Assembly: GCF_018882335.1 (NCBI RefSeq) | Contig: NZ_JACVOS010000006.1 | Span: 82,918 to 146,917 of the forward strand | DNA: 64,000 nt | Direction of reading: 5' to 3' | Source: Polynucleobacter sp. AM-25C3 | Lineage (GTDB): Bacteria > Pseudomonadota > Gammaproteobacteria > Burkholderiales > Burkholderiaceae | Part shown: positions 16,817 through 27,606 of the stretch, one piece after another | How the letters are laid out: the number at the start of each line of letters is the position of its first letter | Numbering within the stretch: the stretch's first letter is position 1 | Notes under the pieces: model-generated | Seen by the model: the letters and a program-made list of their open reading frames with translations, nothing else | Database searches by the model: none | What the model was told of the DNA's origin: nothing | Translations under genes and position numbers: made by a program

Positions 16817-18682
16817 TTAAATTTCAGCGACATTCTTGCCAGCCAAAGCCTTCTGAATACTGGCATTCATCCGCTTTTGAGCAAACTCATCGGTTGCTTT
16901 AGCAGCATGATCAACTGCTTTTCTTAAAGTGGCGCTATCGGCTTCTTCTTTGAGGATTTTTTGTAAAGTCGCCATCTCTGCATCGACTATTACCTGCTCC
17001 TCAGCACTCAACAAGTTGCGGTCTGAATCTAAGGCAGTTTGAACGGCATCTAATAAACGTTGTGCATTGACCTGCTCTTCACGCAAGGATCTCGCCAACA
17101 GATCGACTTTTGCAGAGGCAAAACCATCTTGCAACATCCGAGCGATCTCAGCATCGGTCAGACCATAGGATGGCTTGATATCAATCGAGGCTTGCACGCC
17201 AGAGCCTTGCTCCATCGCACTTACTGAAAGCAATCCATCCGCATCTACCTGGAAGGTCACCCGAATGCGAGCAGCACCAGCAGCCATTGGCGGGATACCG
17301 CGCAACTCAAATTTACCTAAAGAGCGACAGTCTTGCGCTAGCTCGCGCTCACCCTGCACCACCTGAATGGCCAAAGCAGTTTGCCCATCTTTAAAGGTTG
17401 TGAAATCTTGTGCACGAGCCACTGGGATTGGCGTGTTACGCGGAATAATTTTTTCAACTAAACCGCCCATGGTTTCAATACCGAGGGAAAGCGGAATGAC
17501 ATCCAATAAGAGCCACTCATCATCCTTACTTTGATTACCAGCAAGTAAGTCGGCTTGCATTGCGGCACCTAAAGCTACCACTTGATCTGGATTGAGGTTG
17601 TTTAAGGGCTTAGTGCCAAAGAGCTCACCAACCGCCCGCTGTACATGGGGCATACGGGTTGCACCACCTACCATCACTACACCCTTGACTTCATCTGCTT
17701 TAAGGCCTGCATCGCGCAAGGCCTTCTTCACAGCAACGAGTGTTTTGTTGATCAGGTTCTGAGTAATCTCAAAGAATTGGGCCTGACTAATACCGACATT
17801 AACAACAGTGCCGTCGGTGAGCGTTTCATGAACGCGTGCTAAGGGGTTATGACTGAGTAGCTCTTTAGCATGTTTACAAGAGAGCAATAGTTTGCGGTGA
17901 TCCTGAATCGAGAGCGGCGGAAGCTTGGCCTGTTCAATCACCCAGCAATAGAGGCGATGATCAAAGTCATCCCCACCCAATGCGGAATCGCCACCAGTAG
18001 AGAGGACCTCAAATACACCTCTACTCATTCGTAAAATAGAGATGTCAAAGGTGCCGCCACCCAAATCGTAAACAGCGTAAATGCCTTCGGAGCCATTATC
18101 CAAGCCGTAAGCAATTGCAGCGGCAGTAGGCTCATTAAGCAAACGCAATACTTCAATGCCCGCTAATTTAGCTGCATCTTTTGTGGCTTGGCGCTGAGCA
18201 TCATCAAAATAGGCCGGCACGGTGATCACCGCACCAACGATATCGTCATTGACTGAGTCTTCCGCCAATTGACGCAAACGTGCCAGAATTTCTGCAGAAA
18301 CTTCAATTGGACTCTTATCACCAGCAACGGTTCTGAGCTTCAACATACCAGGCTCATCGACAAAGTCGTATGGCGTACTTTCAATATTTTCTACATCGAC
18401 GATGCCACGACCCATGAATCGCTTTACAGAAACAATGGTGTTCTTAGGGTCGGAAACAATACTTTCAATGGCCTCAAAGCCGGCTTGAGTTCTACCGTTT
18501 GGCAGATAGCGGACTACTGAAGGGAGTAATTCTCGTCCTTCTGAATCTGGGAGCACCTTAGGTAAAGCATCTCGCACAATCGCTACCAAAGAGTTGGTAG
18601 TGCCCAGATCAATACCAACAGCTATCCGGCGTTGATGCGGAGCTAGTGATTTACCGGGTTCGGAGATTTGTAATAAGGCCAT
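16817..18682 (-). CDS. hscA: Fe-S assembly chaperone HscA
   Basis: A 621-residue Hsp70-family ATPase: [18 protein letters not shown] phosphate loop, [24 protein letters not shown] and a substrate-binding domain ending in a helical lid. The length and the lack of a long acidic tail fit HscA rather than DnaK. With HscB it releases clusters from IscU. It is 18 bases after hscB. Confidence 0.96.
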   Translation of the reverse strand: MALLQISEPGKSLAPHQRRIAVGIDLGTTNSLVAIVRDALPKVLPDSEGRELLPSVVRYLPNGRTQAGFEAIESIVSDPKNTIVSVKRFMGRGIVDVENIESTPYDFVDEPGMLKLRTVAGDKSPIEVSAEILARLRQLAEDSVNDDIVGAVITVPAYFDDAQRQATKDAAKLAGIEVLRLLNEPTAAAIAYGLDNGSEGIYAVYDLGGGTFDISILRMSRGVFEVLSTGGDSALGGDDFDHRLYCWVIEQAKLPPLSIQDHRKLLLSCKHAKELLSHNPLARVHETLTDGTVVNVGISQAQFFEITQNLINKTLVAVKKALRDAGLKADEVKGVVMVGGATRMPHVQRAVGELFGTKPLNNLNPDQVVALGAAMQADLLAGNQSKDDEWLLLDVIPLSLGIETMGGLVEKIIPRNTPIPVARAQDFTTFKDGQTALAIQVVQGERELAQDCRSLGKFELRGIPPMAAGAARIRVTFQVDADGLLSVSAMEQGSGVQASIDIKPSYGLTDAEIARMLQDGFASAKVDLLARSLREEQVNAQRLLDAVQTALDSDRNLLSAEEQVIVDAEMATLQKILKEEADSATLRKAVDHAAKATDEFAQKRMNASIQKALAGKNVAEI

Positions 18683-18700
18683 GGGGACTAGAGTTTAAAG

Positions 18701-19240
18701 CTATACCAGGACTGAGATAGCATCATCTAGCTCTAGTGCAAATTTATCGATAAAAAGCAAACCTCTGAGTAGCTCAGCTGCACGCTCATAGTTCTTTGCC
18801 CCGTCTACTGCCAAGGCAATTTCGGAGAGAGTGTCTTTTTTGGAGACGGCTACTTCTTCAGCGAGTGATTCAAGTGCGGCCAAATCCTCTTCCCGCTCTT
18901 CCAGGCTTTCACGCCATTCCATCTGCTTCATTAAGAAAGCTGCTGGCATAGCGGTATTGGTCTCTAGGCGAGCATCCACACCATGAAGCTGGCAAAGATA
19001 TAAACCGCGTTGGACGGGATTCTTCAGCGTCTGAAAGGCCGTATTAGCCAGCGTAGCCATTTGCATAGCTAACCTTTGCTCGGTATCGCTACCGCGAGCA
19101 TGTCGATCAGGATGCACTTCTTTTTGAATTGCTAGATACGCCTGCTCTAATGCAGACAAATCCAGATTGAATTGCTGCTCTAAACCAAAGAAACGGAAGT
19201 AATCGTCAGACGCGGAAGGATTCGCCACAACCACACTCAT
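18701..19240 (-). CDS. hscB: Fe-S assembly J-domain co-chaperone HscB
   Basis: A 179-residue co-chaperone. The N-terminal J domain starts [15 protein letters not shown] and contains the HPD motif in KEVHPDRHA. The C-terminal three-helix domain binds IscU ([14 protein letters not shown] is the conserved contact region). The ATG lies inside iscA, overlapping it by 35 bases, which suggests coupled translation. Confidence 0.94.
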   Translation of the reverse strand: MSVVVANPSASDDYFRFFGLEQQFNLDLSALEQAYLAIQKEVHPDRHARGSDTEQRLAMQMATLANTAFQTLKNPVQRGLYLCQLHGVDARLETNTAMPAAFLMKQMEWRESLEEREEDLAALESLAEEVAVSKKDTLSEIALAVDGAKNYERAAELLRGLLFIDKFALELDDAISVLV

Positions 19241-19529
19241 CTTTTACGTTCGGGTTCTGAAACTTAAAGCCTTCATTCAGGCCTTCGCGTACGAAATCTA
19301 ATTCGGTGCCATCTAAATAAGCCAGACTCTTGGGATCAACAAAGATGGTGATGCCGTTGGATTCAAACTTCGTATCTTCTGGGGCGGCTTCATCTACGTA
19401 CTCAAGTTGATAAGCCAAGCCTGAACAACCTGTAGTGCGAACACCCAAGCGCAAGCCACAACCCTTCCCGCGCTTGTCTAAATTGCGCTGTACGTGTTTC
19501 GCTGCTTTGTCAGTTAAGGTAATTGCCAT
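19206..19529 (-). CDS. iscA: Iron-sulfur cluster carrier IscA
   Basis: A 107-residue A-type carrier. The three conserved cysteines are in [12 protein letters not shown] and the C-terminal DECGCGESF. It accepts clusters from IscU for delivery to apoproteins. It follows iscU by 20 bases. Confidence 0.96.
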   Translation of the reverse strand: MAITLTDKAAKHVQRNLDKRGKGCGLRLGVRTTGCSGLAYQLEYVDEAAPEDTKFESNGITIFVDPKSLAYLDGTELDFVREGLNEGFKFQNPNVKDECGCGESFRV

Positions 19530-19549
19530 GATGGACAGTCTCTTTATCT

Positions 19550-19936
19550 TTACTTAGCTGGATGCTTTTCTTTGTAATCCGCTACTGCTGCCTTAATGGC
19601 ATCTTCAGCCAAGATGGAGCAGTGAATTTTCACTGGGGGTAAAGCCAGCTCTTCAGCAATCAAGGAGTTCTTGATCTCTAAAGCCTGATCCAAGGTTTTA
19701 CCTTTAACCCACTCGGTTACTAAAGAGGAGGATGCAATCGCAGAACCACAACCGTAGGTCTTGAACTTAGCATCTTCAATCACGCCTTGATCGTTTACAC
19801 GGATCTGCAATTTCATCACGTCACCGCAGGCAGGTGCGCCAACCATGCCGGTACCAACATGATCATCACCCTTTTCAAAAGAGCCAACGTTGCGGGGGTT
19901 TTCGTAATGGTCGATTACTTTGTCGCTATATGCCAT
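19550..19936 (-). CDS. iscU: Fe-S cluster scaffold IscU
   Basis: A 128-residue scaffold. [25 protein letters not shown] is the classic N-terminus. Cluster ligands are in [24 protein letters not shown] and [18 protein letters not shown] is the HscA recognition motif. IscS hands persulfide sulfur to this protein. Confidence 0.97.
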   Translation of the reverse strand: MAYSDKVIDHYENPRNVGSFEKGDDHVGTGMVGAPACGDVMKLQIRVNDQGVIEDAKFKTYGCGSAIASSSLVTEWVKGKTLDQALEIKNSLIAEELALPPVKIHCSILAEDAIKAAVADYKEKHPAK

Positions 19937-19994
19937 GATATTTCCTCGTTATTTCTTTTGTCTTTTATCTTACTTTTAATATTTTCAAAACTGC

Positions 19995-21254
19995 TTAGTG
20001 TGCGGCCCACTGGATAGTACTGAGATCAATACCATCTTTAAACATTTCCCAAAGCGGCGAAAGCTCACGCAACTTGGCAATCTTCTCTTTTACCAACTTG
20101 ATTGTGAAATCCACTTCTTCTTCAGTAGTAAAGCGACCCAAGGTAAAACGAATCGAGCTATGGGCCAATTCATCATTACGACCCAGTGCGCGCAATACAT
20201 ACGAAGGCTCTAAAGAAGCTGATGTACATGCGGAACCAGAAGAGATGGCCAAATCTTTTAAGGCCATCAACATCGATTCACCTTCAACATAGTTAAAGCT
20301 GATGTTCAGGTTATGGGGAACGCGATGATCCATGTCGCCATTGACATAGACTTCTTCGATATCTTTCAAGCCAGTCAGCAGGCGATCGCGCAAAGCACGG
20401 ATGCGGGCATTCTCTTCAACCATTTCGATACGGGCAATGCGGAATGCTTCACCCATACCAACGATTTGGTGAACGGCTAGAGTGCCTGAACGCATGCCGC
20501 GCTCGTGACCACCACCATGAATCTGTGCCTCAATTCGAATGCGGGGCTTACGACGCACAAACAAAGCACCAATTCCTTTTGGACCATAAGTCTTGTGAGC
20601 AGAAAAACTCATTAAATCCACTTTGATTTTCTCTAAGTCGATTTCTACTTTGCCAGTGGCTTGCGCAGCATCCACATGCAAAATCACACCACGGGAACGG
20701 CACAATTCACCAATGCGGGGAATGTCTTGCACTACGCCAATTTCATTATTCACATACATCACTGAAGCCAAGATAGTGCCAGGTTTCATCGCTGCTTCGA
20801 GTTGAGCGAAATCAATTAAGCCATCAGGCAATACATCTAAGTAAGTAACCTCATAACCTTCACGCTCAAGCTCACGGCAGGTATCTAGAGTCGCCTTGTG
20901 CTCGGTCTTCACAGTAATGATGTGATTGCCGCGATCTTTATAAAAATGCGCAGCACCCTTCAATGCCAAATTAATACTTTCAGTTGCGCCACTAGTAAAC
21001 ACGATCTCTCTTGGATCAGCATGAACCAACTGCGCTACTTCTGAACGCGCCCACTCAACTGCCTCTTCAGCAGCCCAACCATAGGCATGACTACGAGATG
21101 CCGCATTACCGAACTGCTCACGCAGATAAGGCAACATTTTGTCCACAACACGTGGATCTATCGGTGTCGTAGCTGAGTAGTCCATATACACCGGGAAGTG
21201 TTTAGGACTAAACATGGGGACTGGTTGCTTAGGAATGTCTTGTGGTGCGTTCAT
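19995..21254 (-). CDS. iscS: Cysteine desulfurase IscS
   Basis: A 419-residue PLP enzyme of group [16 protein letters not shown] starts the fold, [17 protein letters not shown] carries the PLP lysine, and [16 protein letters not shown] carries the catalytic cysteine on the long mobile loop typical of IscS. The N-terminus is about 15 residues longer than the E. coli enzyme. It is a separate class from the encapsulated SufS-type enzyme at 2019, so this genome has at least two cysteine desulfurases. Confidence 0.97.
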   Translation of the reverse strand: MNAPQDIPKQPVPMFSPKHFPVYMDYSATTPIDPRVVDKMLPYLREQFGNAASRSHAYGWAAEEAVEWARSEVAQLVHADPREIVFTSGATESINLALKGAAHFYKDRGNHIITVKTEHKATLDTCRELEREGYEVTYLDVLPDGLIDFAQLEAAMKPGTILASVMYVNNEIGVVQDIPRIGELCRSRGVILHVDAAQATGKVEIDLEKIKVDLMSFSAHKTYGPKGIGALFVRRKPRIRIEAQIHGGGHERGMRSGTLAVHQIVGMGEAFRIARIEMVEENARIRALRDRLLTGLKDIEEVYVNGDMDHRVPHNLNISFNYVEGESMLMALKDLAISSGSACTSASLEPSYVLRALGRNDELAHSSIRFTLGRFTTEEEVDFTIKLVKEKIAKLRELSPLWEMFKDGIDLSTIQWAAH

Positions 21255-21305
21255 GTTTTGCTTATCGATTAATTGGCTAAGTAGCTCAGTAACTATTCTC
21301 TTGAG

Positions 21306-21875
21306 TTAACTTTGCTGAGCCAGGTTAAAAACGGAATTCACGAGAGGTCGCTTGGGGGCAACTTCTTTTGCTGCTGCAACTGCTGATGCTGGCTTTTCTA
21401 CCTTGACACCTTCAGTTTTAATTTTTTTGGGACGTAAATCATGTAATACGATGCCGCGCCCCTCCTGTTGATGGACGAGATCTTTTAAAGAAACTGAGCT
21501 GAGGTACTCCACCATTTTGGAATTTAAATTAGTCCAAAGATCATGGGTCATACAACGGCCATGATTTTCTTCATCGGTATGACAATTGCCTTTGCCGCCA
21601 CATTGGGTGGCATCCAAGGGCTCATCTACAGCAACGATGATGTCAGCCACACTAATTTCTTCAGACTTGCGTGCCAGGGTGTATCCACCGCCGGGGCCGC
21701 GAGTGCTCTCCACGATGTTGAAACGGCGCAATTTGCCGAACAACTGCTCTAAATAAGAAAGGGAAATCTTCTGTCTTTGGCTGATTCCAGCCAAAGTTAC
21801 AGGCCCGTGCGTTTCACGCAGGGCTAAATCGATCATTGCGGTTACTGCAAAACGGCCTTTAGTGGTAAGTCTCAT
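21306..21875 (-). CDS. iscR: Fe-S cluster-responsive regulator IscR
   Basis: A 189-residue Rrf2-family regulator. MRLTTKGRFAVTAMIDLAL begins the winged helix, LSYLEQLFGKLRR is the recognition region, and the cluster ligands are in ATQCGGKGNCHTDEENHGRCMTHDLW. Beyond the usual end there is an extra ~40-residue Lys/Ala-rich tail. It autoregulates the isc operon, and two IscR-like boxes lie just upstream. Confidence 0.95.
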   Translation of the reverse strand: MRLTTKGRFAVTAMIDLALRETHGPVTLAGISQRQKISLSYLEQLFGKLRRFNIVESTRGPGGGYTLARKSEEISVADIIVAVDEPLDATQCGGKGNCHTDEENHGRCMTHDLWTNLNSKMVEYLSSVSLKDLVHQQEGRGIVLHDLRPKKIKTEGVKVEKPASAVAAAKEVAPKRPLVNSVFNLAQQS

Positions 21876-21925
21876 ATGTCACCTTGGTAATGGATTGTTA
21901 TGGACAGCTAACAGTCGGGCGGGTA

Positions 21926-21950
21926 ATACCCGACCATTCCACTCAACTTT
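21926..21950 (-). promoter_or_regulatory. IscR type 1-like binding site (proximal)
   Basis: Read on the minus strand this 25-mer begins AAAGTTGAG and ends GTCGGGTAT. By my count it matches 21 of 25 positions of the type 1 consensus ATASYYGAC-N7-GTCRRSTAT with intermediate bases. It lies about 50 bases upstream of iscR, where holo-IscR would repress the operon. Confidence 0.6.
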
Positions 21951-21955
21951 ACCAT

Positions 21956-21980
21956 ATACCCCACCATTCCGCTCGGGAAT
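21956..21980 (-). promoter_or_regulatory. IscR type 1-like binding site (distal)
   Basis: A second copy exactly 30 bases further upstream, with 19 of 25 consensus positions matched by my count. On the plus strand both sites share ATACCC-N-ACCATTCC-N-CTC. The 30-base spacing is close to three helical turns, which places both on one DNA face. Confidence 0.5.
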
Positions 21981-21992
21981 TAACCCCAAATT

Positions 21993-24146
21993 CTAAACGG
22001 CGTCGCGAGAGCGAGCCCCAAAGGCCATTTCCTTGACCTTAGTGAGGCGGTCACGTGTGGCGGCTGCCTTTTCAAACTCCAGATTCTTGGCCTCGGAGTT
22101 CATTTGCTTCTCCAGACGCTTGATTTCGCCTGCCAGGTCCTTTTCGCTCATATCTTCATAGCGAGCCCGCTCTTGCTCCACCTGCATCTCTGAACGCTTC
22201 TCTTTGACATCGTAGACACCATCAATAATATCTTTAATCCGCTTTTTCACACCACGGGGCTCAATACCGTTTGCCTTGTTAAAAGCAATTTGCTTAGTGC
22301 GGCGGCGCTCGGTCTCCCCCATCGCCCGCTTCATAGAATCAGTGATGCGATCAGCATACAAAATCGCCTTGCCTCGAACGTTTCGGGCTGCCCTACCAAT
22401 CGTCTGAATTAAGCTGCGTTCTGAACGCAAGAAGCCCTCTTTATCCGCATCCAAAATAGCAACCAGTGAAACCTCAGGAATATCCAAGCCCTCACGCAAT
22501 AAATTAATGCCCACAAGAACATCGAAGACGCCTAAGCGTAGATCGCGCAAAATTTCTACACGCTCTACCGTATCGATATCCGAATGCACATAACGCACCT
22601 TCACGCCGTGATCCGATAAGTAATCGGTGAGTTGTTCGGCCATTCGCTTTGTTAGTACTGTCACCAGCACGCGCTCATGCACTTTGACACGCTCATGAAT
22701 CTGACTCAACAAATCATCAACCTGTGAACTGGCTGGTAATACTTCAATTTCGGGATCGACCAATCCTGTCGGTCTAGCTACTTGCTCAACGACTTGTCCA
22801 GTATGGGTATTCTCATAATCAGCCGGCGTTGCAGAAACGAATATGGTTTGACGCATCTTGGTTTCAAACTCGGTGAACTTGAGCGGTCGGTTATCCATCG
22901 CTGAAGGTAAACGGAATCCAAACTCGACCAAGGTATGTTTGCGAGATTTATCACCGTTGTACATCGCATTGAGCTGTCCAATGAGAACATGACTCTCATC
23001 CAAGAACATCAGCGCATCATTAGGCATATAGTCCACCAAGGTAGGCGGAGCTTCCCCCGGCATCGCGCCAGAGAGGTGGCGTGAGTAGTTTTCAATACCC
23101 TTACAGAAACCCAATTCATTAAGCATCTCTAAATCAAAGCGGGTACGCTGCTCTAGGCGTTGCGCTTCAACTAACTTACCATCCTTAACAAACTCATCAA
23201 GGCGTGTACGTAACTCAGTCTTAATTGTTTCAATGGCCTTGAGGACAGTGTCCCGTGGCGTCACATAGTGTGAGCTTGGATAGACTGTGAAGCGCGGAAT
23301 CTTTTGACGAATTCTTCCGGTGAGCGGATCAAAAAATTGCAAGCTCTCGATGACGTCATCAAATAATTCAACTCGTACTGCGAGCTCATTATGTTCTGCT
23401 GGGAAGATATCAATCGTGTCGCCGCGTACACGGAAAACACCGCGCTTGAAATCGGTTTCATTGCGGTCATACTGCATCGCAATTAAGCGCATCAAAATAT
23501 CGCGCTGACTCATCTTGTCGCCAGGACGTAAAGTCATCACCATGCTGTGATAGTCACCAGGATTACCAATACCGTAAATTGCAGATACTGTTGCCACGAT
23601 GATGACATCACGACGCTCTAATAAACTCTTAGTCGCTGAGAGTCGCATCTGCTCAATATGTTCATTGATGGATGAGTCTTTTTCAATAAACAAATCGCGC
23701 GTAGGGACATATGCCTCTGGCTGGTAATAATCGTAGTAACTCACGAAATACTCCACTGCATTTTTAGGAAAAAACTCTCTAAATTCGCTATAGAGCTGGG
23801 CGGCTAAAGTCTTATTGGGAGCAAAAATGATGGCGGGACGACCCGTTCTGGCGATCACATTGGCCATCGTGAAGGTCTTGCCCGAGCCAGTCACCCCTAA
23901 AAGCGTCTGAAAGGTCAATCCATCCTCAATTCCGGCCACTAGAGCATCAATTGCGGCTGGTTGATCGCCTGCCGGCGGAAATGGCTGATAGAGGTGAAAT
24001 GGGGAATCGGGGAAAGAAACAAACTTTGCCGGATCCAGGTCGTGACCTACCTCACCCAAAGGATCAGCTACAGGGCTTTTCTTACTTTCGGCAACTTGGG
24101 TATTTGAGGAACTTTTAGGCAACTTAGGGGGCATCTCGGATATCAT
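21993..24146 (-). CDS. uvrB: Excinuclease ABC subunit B
   Basis: A 717-residue DNA repair helicase. [20 protein letters not shown] is Walker [17 protein letters not shown] is the beta-hairpin that probes damage, FLDESHV is the DEAD-like Walker B, and [27 protein letters not shown] and QTIGRAARN are helicase motifs V-VI. The C-terminal UVR domain ([24 protein letters not shown]) contacts UvrC. The N-terminus has a ~40-residue polar extension; the start could be the ATG at 24134 instead of 24146. No CTG-N10-CAG LexA box was found in its upstream spacer. Confidence 0.96.
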   Translation of the reverse strand: MISEMPPKLPKSSSNTQVAESKKSPVADPLGEVGHDLDPAKFVSFPDSPFHLYQPFPPAGDQPAAIDALVAGIEDGLTFQTLLGVTGSGKTFTMANVIARTGRPAIIFAPNKTLAAQLYSEFREFFPKNAVEYFVSYYDYYQPEAYVPTRDLFIEKDSSINEHIEQMRLSATKSLLERRDVIIVATVSAIYGIGNPGDYHSMVMTLRPGDKMSQRDILMRLIAMQYDRNETDFKRGVFRVRGDTIDIFPAEHNELAVRVELFDDVIESLQFFDPLTGRIRQKIPRFTVYPSSHYVTPRDTVLKAIETIKTELRTRLDEFVKDGKLVEAQRLEQRTRFDLEMLNELGFCKGIENYSRHLSGAMPGEAPPTLVDYMPNDALMFLDESHVLIGQLNAMYNGDKSRKHTLVEFGFRLPSAMDNRPLKFTEFETKMRQTIFVSATPADYENTHTGQVVEQVARPTGLVDPEIEVLPASSQVDDLLSQIHERVKVHERVLVTVLTKRMAEQLTDYLSDHGVKVRYVHSDIDTVERVEILRDLRLGVFDVLVGINLLREGLDIPEVSLVAILDADKEGFLRSERSLIQTIGRAARNVRGKAILYADRITDSMKRAMGETERRRTKQIAFNKANGIEPRGVKKRIKDIIDGVYDVKEKRSEMQVEQERARYEDMSEKDLAGEIKRLEKQMNSEAKNLEFEKAAATRDRLTKVKEMAFGARSRDAV

Positions 24147-24318
24147 TTCACCTGTACGTTTTTAGTGCACAGCGAATTTTGTACAAACATTGATTTTGCC
24201 GTTTTTATTTGGAAATAGCCAAATCTAAGCCCAAAAACAGCCATTTAAAGCAAATTTAACTGAATTTAACGTCAATTAATCCTAAAACACCACTTTAACC
24301 GCTCCTTTTGACCCTCAA

Positions 24319-25518
24319 ATGAACCTTTTTACTTCAGTCCAACTAGCCCCTAAAGACCCTATTTTTGGCCTCACAGAAGCCTATGTCGCCGATCAACGCG
24401 CAGACAAGGTCAATCTAGGAGTTGGTGTTTACTACACTGACGAAGGCAAAGTACCTCTTTTGAAGGCCGTCATTAAGGCAGAAGAAGCGATTGTTGCGAA
24501 GCACTCTCCACGTAGCTACATTCCAATCGAAGGTCCAAACCCCTACAACAGCGCTGTGCAGAACCTCTTGTTTGGCGCAGACTCTACCCTCATTAAAGAT
24601 GGCCGCGTAGTGACTGCTGAGTGCCTTGGCGGCACTGGTGCATTACGTGTTGGTGCCGACTTTATTAAACGTCTGAACTTAAATGCAACTTGCGCAATCA
24701 GCAACCCGACCTGGGAAAACCACCGCGGCATTTTTGAATCCGCTGGATTTGAAGTAATTGAGTACACCTACTTTGATGGCAAAACACGTGGCGTTGATTT
24801 TGACGGCATGGTGAAGTCTTTGGAGTCTTTCCCTAAGTTCACTACTGTATTGCTGCACGCTTGCTGTCACAACCCAACTGGCGCTGACATTACTGAAGCG
24901 CAATGGCGTCAAGTAATCGATATCTGCAAGACAAAAGAATTGATTCCATTCCTGGATATGGCTTACCAAGGCTTTGCGGCTGGCATTGAGCAAGATGGTG
25001 TGGCTGTTCGTTTGTTTGCTGAATCCGGAATGTCTTTCTTTGTATCAAGCTCATTCTCAAAATCTTTCTCACTCTACGGTGAGCGCGTTGGCGCATTGTC
25101 TATCGTGACCCAAAGTAAAGATGAGTCCACTCGCGTGCTATCTCAATTAAAGCGTGTGATTCGTACAAACTATTCCAATCCTCCAACACACGGTGCAGCG
25201 ATTGCAGCTGCCGTTCTGAACTCACCAGAGCTCAGAAAACTTTGGGAAGATGAATTAGCTGAGATGCGTGATCGCATTAAAGCAATGCGTCATGGGTTGG
25301 TTGAAAAACTCGCCGCTGCTGGTGTGAAGCAAGACTTTGCTTTTATTGAAGCACAGCGCGGCATGTTCTCTTACTCGGGCCTTACTGTCGAGCAAGTTGA
25401 GCGTTTACAAAAGGAAGATGGCATTTATGCCCTCTCCACAGGCCGTATTTGTGTGGCTGCCCTCAATACCAAAAATATTGATAAAGTAGCCAAAGCAATC
25501 GCCCGCGTATTGGCATAA
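24319..25518 (+). CDS. Aspartate/aromatic amino acid aminotransferase (class I)
   Basis: A 399-residue PLP transaminase of subgroup I-alpha (AspC/TyrB). MNLFTSVQLAPKDPIFGLTEAY and KVNLGVGVYYTDEGKVPLL are the family N-terminus. SSSFSKSFSLYGERVGAL holds the PLP lysine, RTNYSNPPTHGAAI is the conserved region that follows, and the C-terminus GRICVAALN holds the carboxylate-binding arginine. It interconverts aspartate, or aromatic amino acids, and 2-oxoglutarate. Sequence alone does not separate AspC from TyrB here. It is divergent from uvrB across a 172-base AT-rich spacer in which I see no clear operator. Confidence 0.93.
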   Translation: MNLFTSVQLAPKDPIFGLTEAYVADQRADKVNLGVGVYYTDEGKVPLLKAVIKAEEAIVAKHSPRSYIPIEGPNPYNSAVQNLLFGADSTLIKDGRVVTAECLGGTGALRVGADFIKRLNLNATCAISNPTWENHRGIFESAGFEVIEYTYFDGKTRGVDFDGMVKSLESFPKFTTVLLHACCHNPTGADITEAQWRQVIDICKTKELIPFLDMAYQGFAAGIEQDGVAVRLFAESGMSFFVSSSFSKSFSLYGERVGALSIVTQSKDESTRVLSQLKRVIRTNYSNPPTHGAAIAAAVLNSPELRKLWEDELAEMRDRIKAMRHGLVEKLAAAGVKQDFAFIEAQRGMFSYSGLTVEQVERLQKEDGIYALSTGRICVAALNTKNIDKVAKAIARVLA

Positions 25519-25560
25519 CAACGCGTAATAAGCGGTTACACTGCATTATCAGGAGGCACC

Positions 25561-26859
25561 ATGCTATATCAGTTACATGAATTTCAAAAAGCTCTACTTC
25601 AACCCGTTAGTTCTTGGGCTCGCGCAGCTTCTGAGGCGTTTATCAATGCCTCAAATCCAGCCTCCAAGGTACCGGGTTCAGATCGTTTAGCTGCTAGCTA
25701 TGAACTCCTCTATCGCCTAGGTAAAAATTATAAGAAGCCAGAGTTTGGCATTCGCTCTGTGCAAGCCCATGGTCGCGAAGTAGCGATTCATGAAAGAACC
25801 ATTGTTGCCAAACCATTTTGTAATTTAATTCGCTTCAAGCGTTTTTCTGATGATGTTGAAGTCATCAAAAAATTAAAAGATGATCCAGTGGTGTTAGTAG
25901 TGGCGCCGCTCTCAGGACATCACTCCACATTGCTACGTGATACTGTCCGCACCTTATTACAAGATCACAAGGTTTACATTACCGACTGGATTGATGCTCG
26001 CATTGTTCCGGCTGAAGATGGCAGCTTTAGCTTGGATGACTACGTTCACTACATACAAGACTTCATCCGCGCGATTGGCGCAGATGATTTGCATGTGATC
26101 TCCGTATGCCAACCAACTGTTCCTACATTAGGTGCAATCTCATTGATGGCCTCTGCTGGTGAAAAAACACCAGCATCTATGATCATGATGGGCGGTCCAA
26201 TTGATGCACGCAAGTCACCAACTGCTGTTAACAACCTGGCTGATCAAAAGTCCTACGACTGGTTTGAAAGTCATGTAATTTACAAAGTACCGCCAAGCTA
26301 TCCAGGCGCTGGCCGCAAGGTTTATCCGGGCTTCTTGCAACACACTGGCTTTATTGCCATGAACCCACAAAATCACCTGCAGTCACATTGGGATTACTTC
26401 CAAAACTTAGTGCGTGGCGATGAACAAGATGCTGAGTCACATATTCGTTTCTATGACGAATACAACGCAGTTCTCGATATGGATGCGCAGTTTTACTTAG
26501 ACACCATTAAGACCGTGTTCCAAGACTACTCACTACCAAACGGTACATGGGAAGTCGCTGGTGAATTAGTTAAGCCACAAGATATTAAGAAAACTGCTCT
26601 TCTCACGGTTGAAGGCGAGTTGGATGATATCTCTGGTAGCGGACAGACTCGCTCAGCGCATGCGCTGTGTGCAGGCATTCCAGCAACTAACAAAGATCAT
26701 TACGAAGTGGCAGGCGCCGGTCACTATGGCATCTTCTCTGGTCGTCGCTGGCGTGACAAGGTTTACCCAAAAATTAAATCCTTTATTCGGGAACACCAAA
26801 CTGCTCAGAAGAAAACAAGAGCTAGACCTCCAAAACTAGAAGGCTCAAAGTCTGCATAA
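25561..26859 (+). CDS. phaZ: Intracellular polyhydroxyalkanoate depolymerase
   Basis: A 432-residue enzyme of the intracellular PHB depolymerase family (PhaZ1 type). MLYQLHEFQKALLQPVSSWARAA is the family N-terminus. The nucleophile region is LHVISVCQPTVPTLGAISLMA, with cysteine rather than serine as in this depolymerase class. KTALLTVEGELDDISGSGQT and AGAGHYGIFSGRRWRDKVYP carry the acid and histidine. An AGGAGG ribosome-binding site precedes the ATG. It mobilises stored PHB. Confidence 0.93.
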   Translation: MLYQLHEFQKALLQPVSSWARAASEAFINASNPASKVPGSDRLAASYELLYRLGKNYKKPEFGIRSVQAHGREVAIHERTIVAKPFCNLIRFKRFSDDVEVIKKLKDDPVVLVVAPLSGHHSTLLRDTVRTLLQDHKVYITDWIDARIVPAEDGSFSLDDYVHYIQDFIRAIGADDLHVISVCQPTVPTLGAISLMASAGEKTPASMIMMGGPIDARKSPTAVNNLADQKSYDWFESHVIYKVPPSYPGAGRKVYPGFLQHTGFIAMNPQNHLQSHWDYFQNLVRGDEQDAESHIRFYDEYNAVLDMDAQFYLDTIKTVFQDYSLPNGTWEVAGELVKPQDIKKTALLTVEGELDDISGSGQTRSAHALCAGIPATNKDHYEVAGAGHYGIFSGRRWRDKVYPKIKSFIREHQTAQKKTRARPPKLEGSKSA

Positions 26860-26866
26860 AACAGCA

Positions 26867-26886
26867 GCGCGACTTTCGGGTCGCGC
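26867..26886 (+). terminator. Probable terminator after phaZ
   Basis: GCGCGAC and GTCGCGC form a perfect 7-bp GC-rich stem with a small loop, followed by TTCTCGTTTT. The T-run is interrupted, so efficiency may be partial. Confidence 0.55.
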
Positions 26887-26913
26887 TTCTCGTTTTAGGA
26901 CGCGTTAATTGCA

Positions 26914-27606
26914 ATGAACATCAAGCAGACGAAAGAACTTGCTGATCGTCTCGAGGATCTCCTCCCTCAAACCCAATGCACCAAATGTAGCTACCCTGAT
27001 TGCCGGGCCTATGCAGAGGCTTTAGCCTCTGGCGAAACTCTGCCTAATCGCTGCCCTCCTGGAGGCGTAGAGGGCATTCAAAGGCTCAGCGCCATCCTTG
27101 CGCCCATCTATCCTCAGGACGCCTTTGAGCTACACCCCAGGATCGATCCTGAATGCGGCCTAGAGCGTCCTAGGCCAGTGGCATTCATTGATCCCAATAC
27201 TTGCATCGGCTGCACGCTGTGTATTCAGGCATGTCCTGTAGATGCGATTGTGGGCGCCTCGAAGCAAATGCATGTGGTCTTAGGTGATTGGTGCACGGGT
27301 TGTGATCTTTGTATCCCTCCCTGCCCCGTGGATTGCATCACGATGATTGATGTCACCGACAAGCAAATGGGTTGGGATGCTTGGTCTACCGAATTAGCGC
27401 AAATTGCACGTACACGATATGAAGTGCGTGATGTTCGACTGGATCGAGAGCAACGCGATAATGATGAGCGCCTGGCCAAGAAAGCCGCCGCCAAGTTAGA
27501 GGCGGTCAACGCTGAGAATCCAGAATCAGAAGAAGCTAAAAAAGAGCAAGAAAGAAAGCGCGCCATTATTGCCGCTGCGATCGCTAGAGCACAACAAAAG
27601 CTATGA
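26914..27606 (+). CDS. rsxB: RnfB/RsxB-like iron-sulfur protein without membrane anchor
   Basis: A 230-residue Fe-S protein. The 4Fe-4S (FeS) domain has CTKCSYPDCRAYAEAL...NRCPPGG. Two bacterial ferredoxin motifs follow: CIGCTLCIQACPVDAI and CTGCDLCIPPCPVDCI. The C-terminal ~70 residues are a charged Ala/Lys/Glu-rich helix. E. coli RsxB begins with a membrane helix; this one begins directly with NIKQTKELADRLED and has none. No other rnf/rsx subunit genes are nearby. It overlaps nth by four bases, which echoes the rsx-nth order of E. coli. Confidence 0.9.
   Translation: MNIKQTKELADRLEDLLPQTQCTKCSYPDCRAYAEALASGETLPNRCPPGGVEGIQRLSAILAPIYPQDAFELHPRIDPECGLERPRPVAFIDPNTCIGCTLCIQACPVDAIVGASKQMHVVLGDWCTGCDLCIPPCPVDCITMIDVTDKQMGWDAWSTELAQIARTRYEVRDVRLDREQRDNDERLAKKAAAKLEAVNAENPESEEAKKEQERKRAIIAAAIARAQQKL

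Noticed and set aside
24152..24172. CTGT...ACAG pair upstream of uvrB, possible LexA box
   Set aside because: The half-sites are 13 bases apart (21 bases total) instead of the 8 needed for CTGT-N8-ACAG, so it does not fit LexA.
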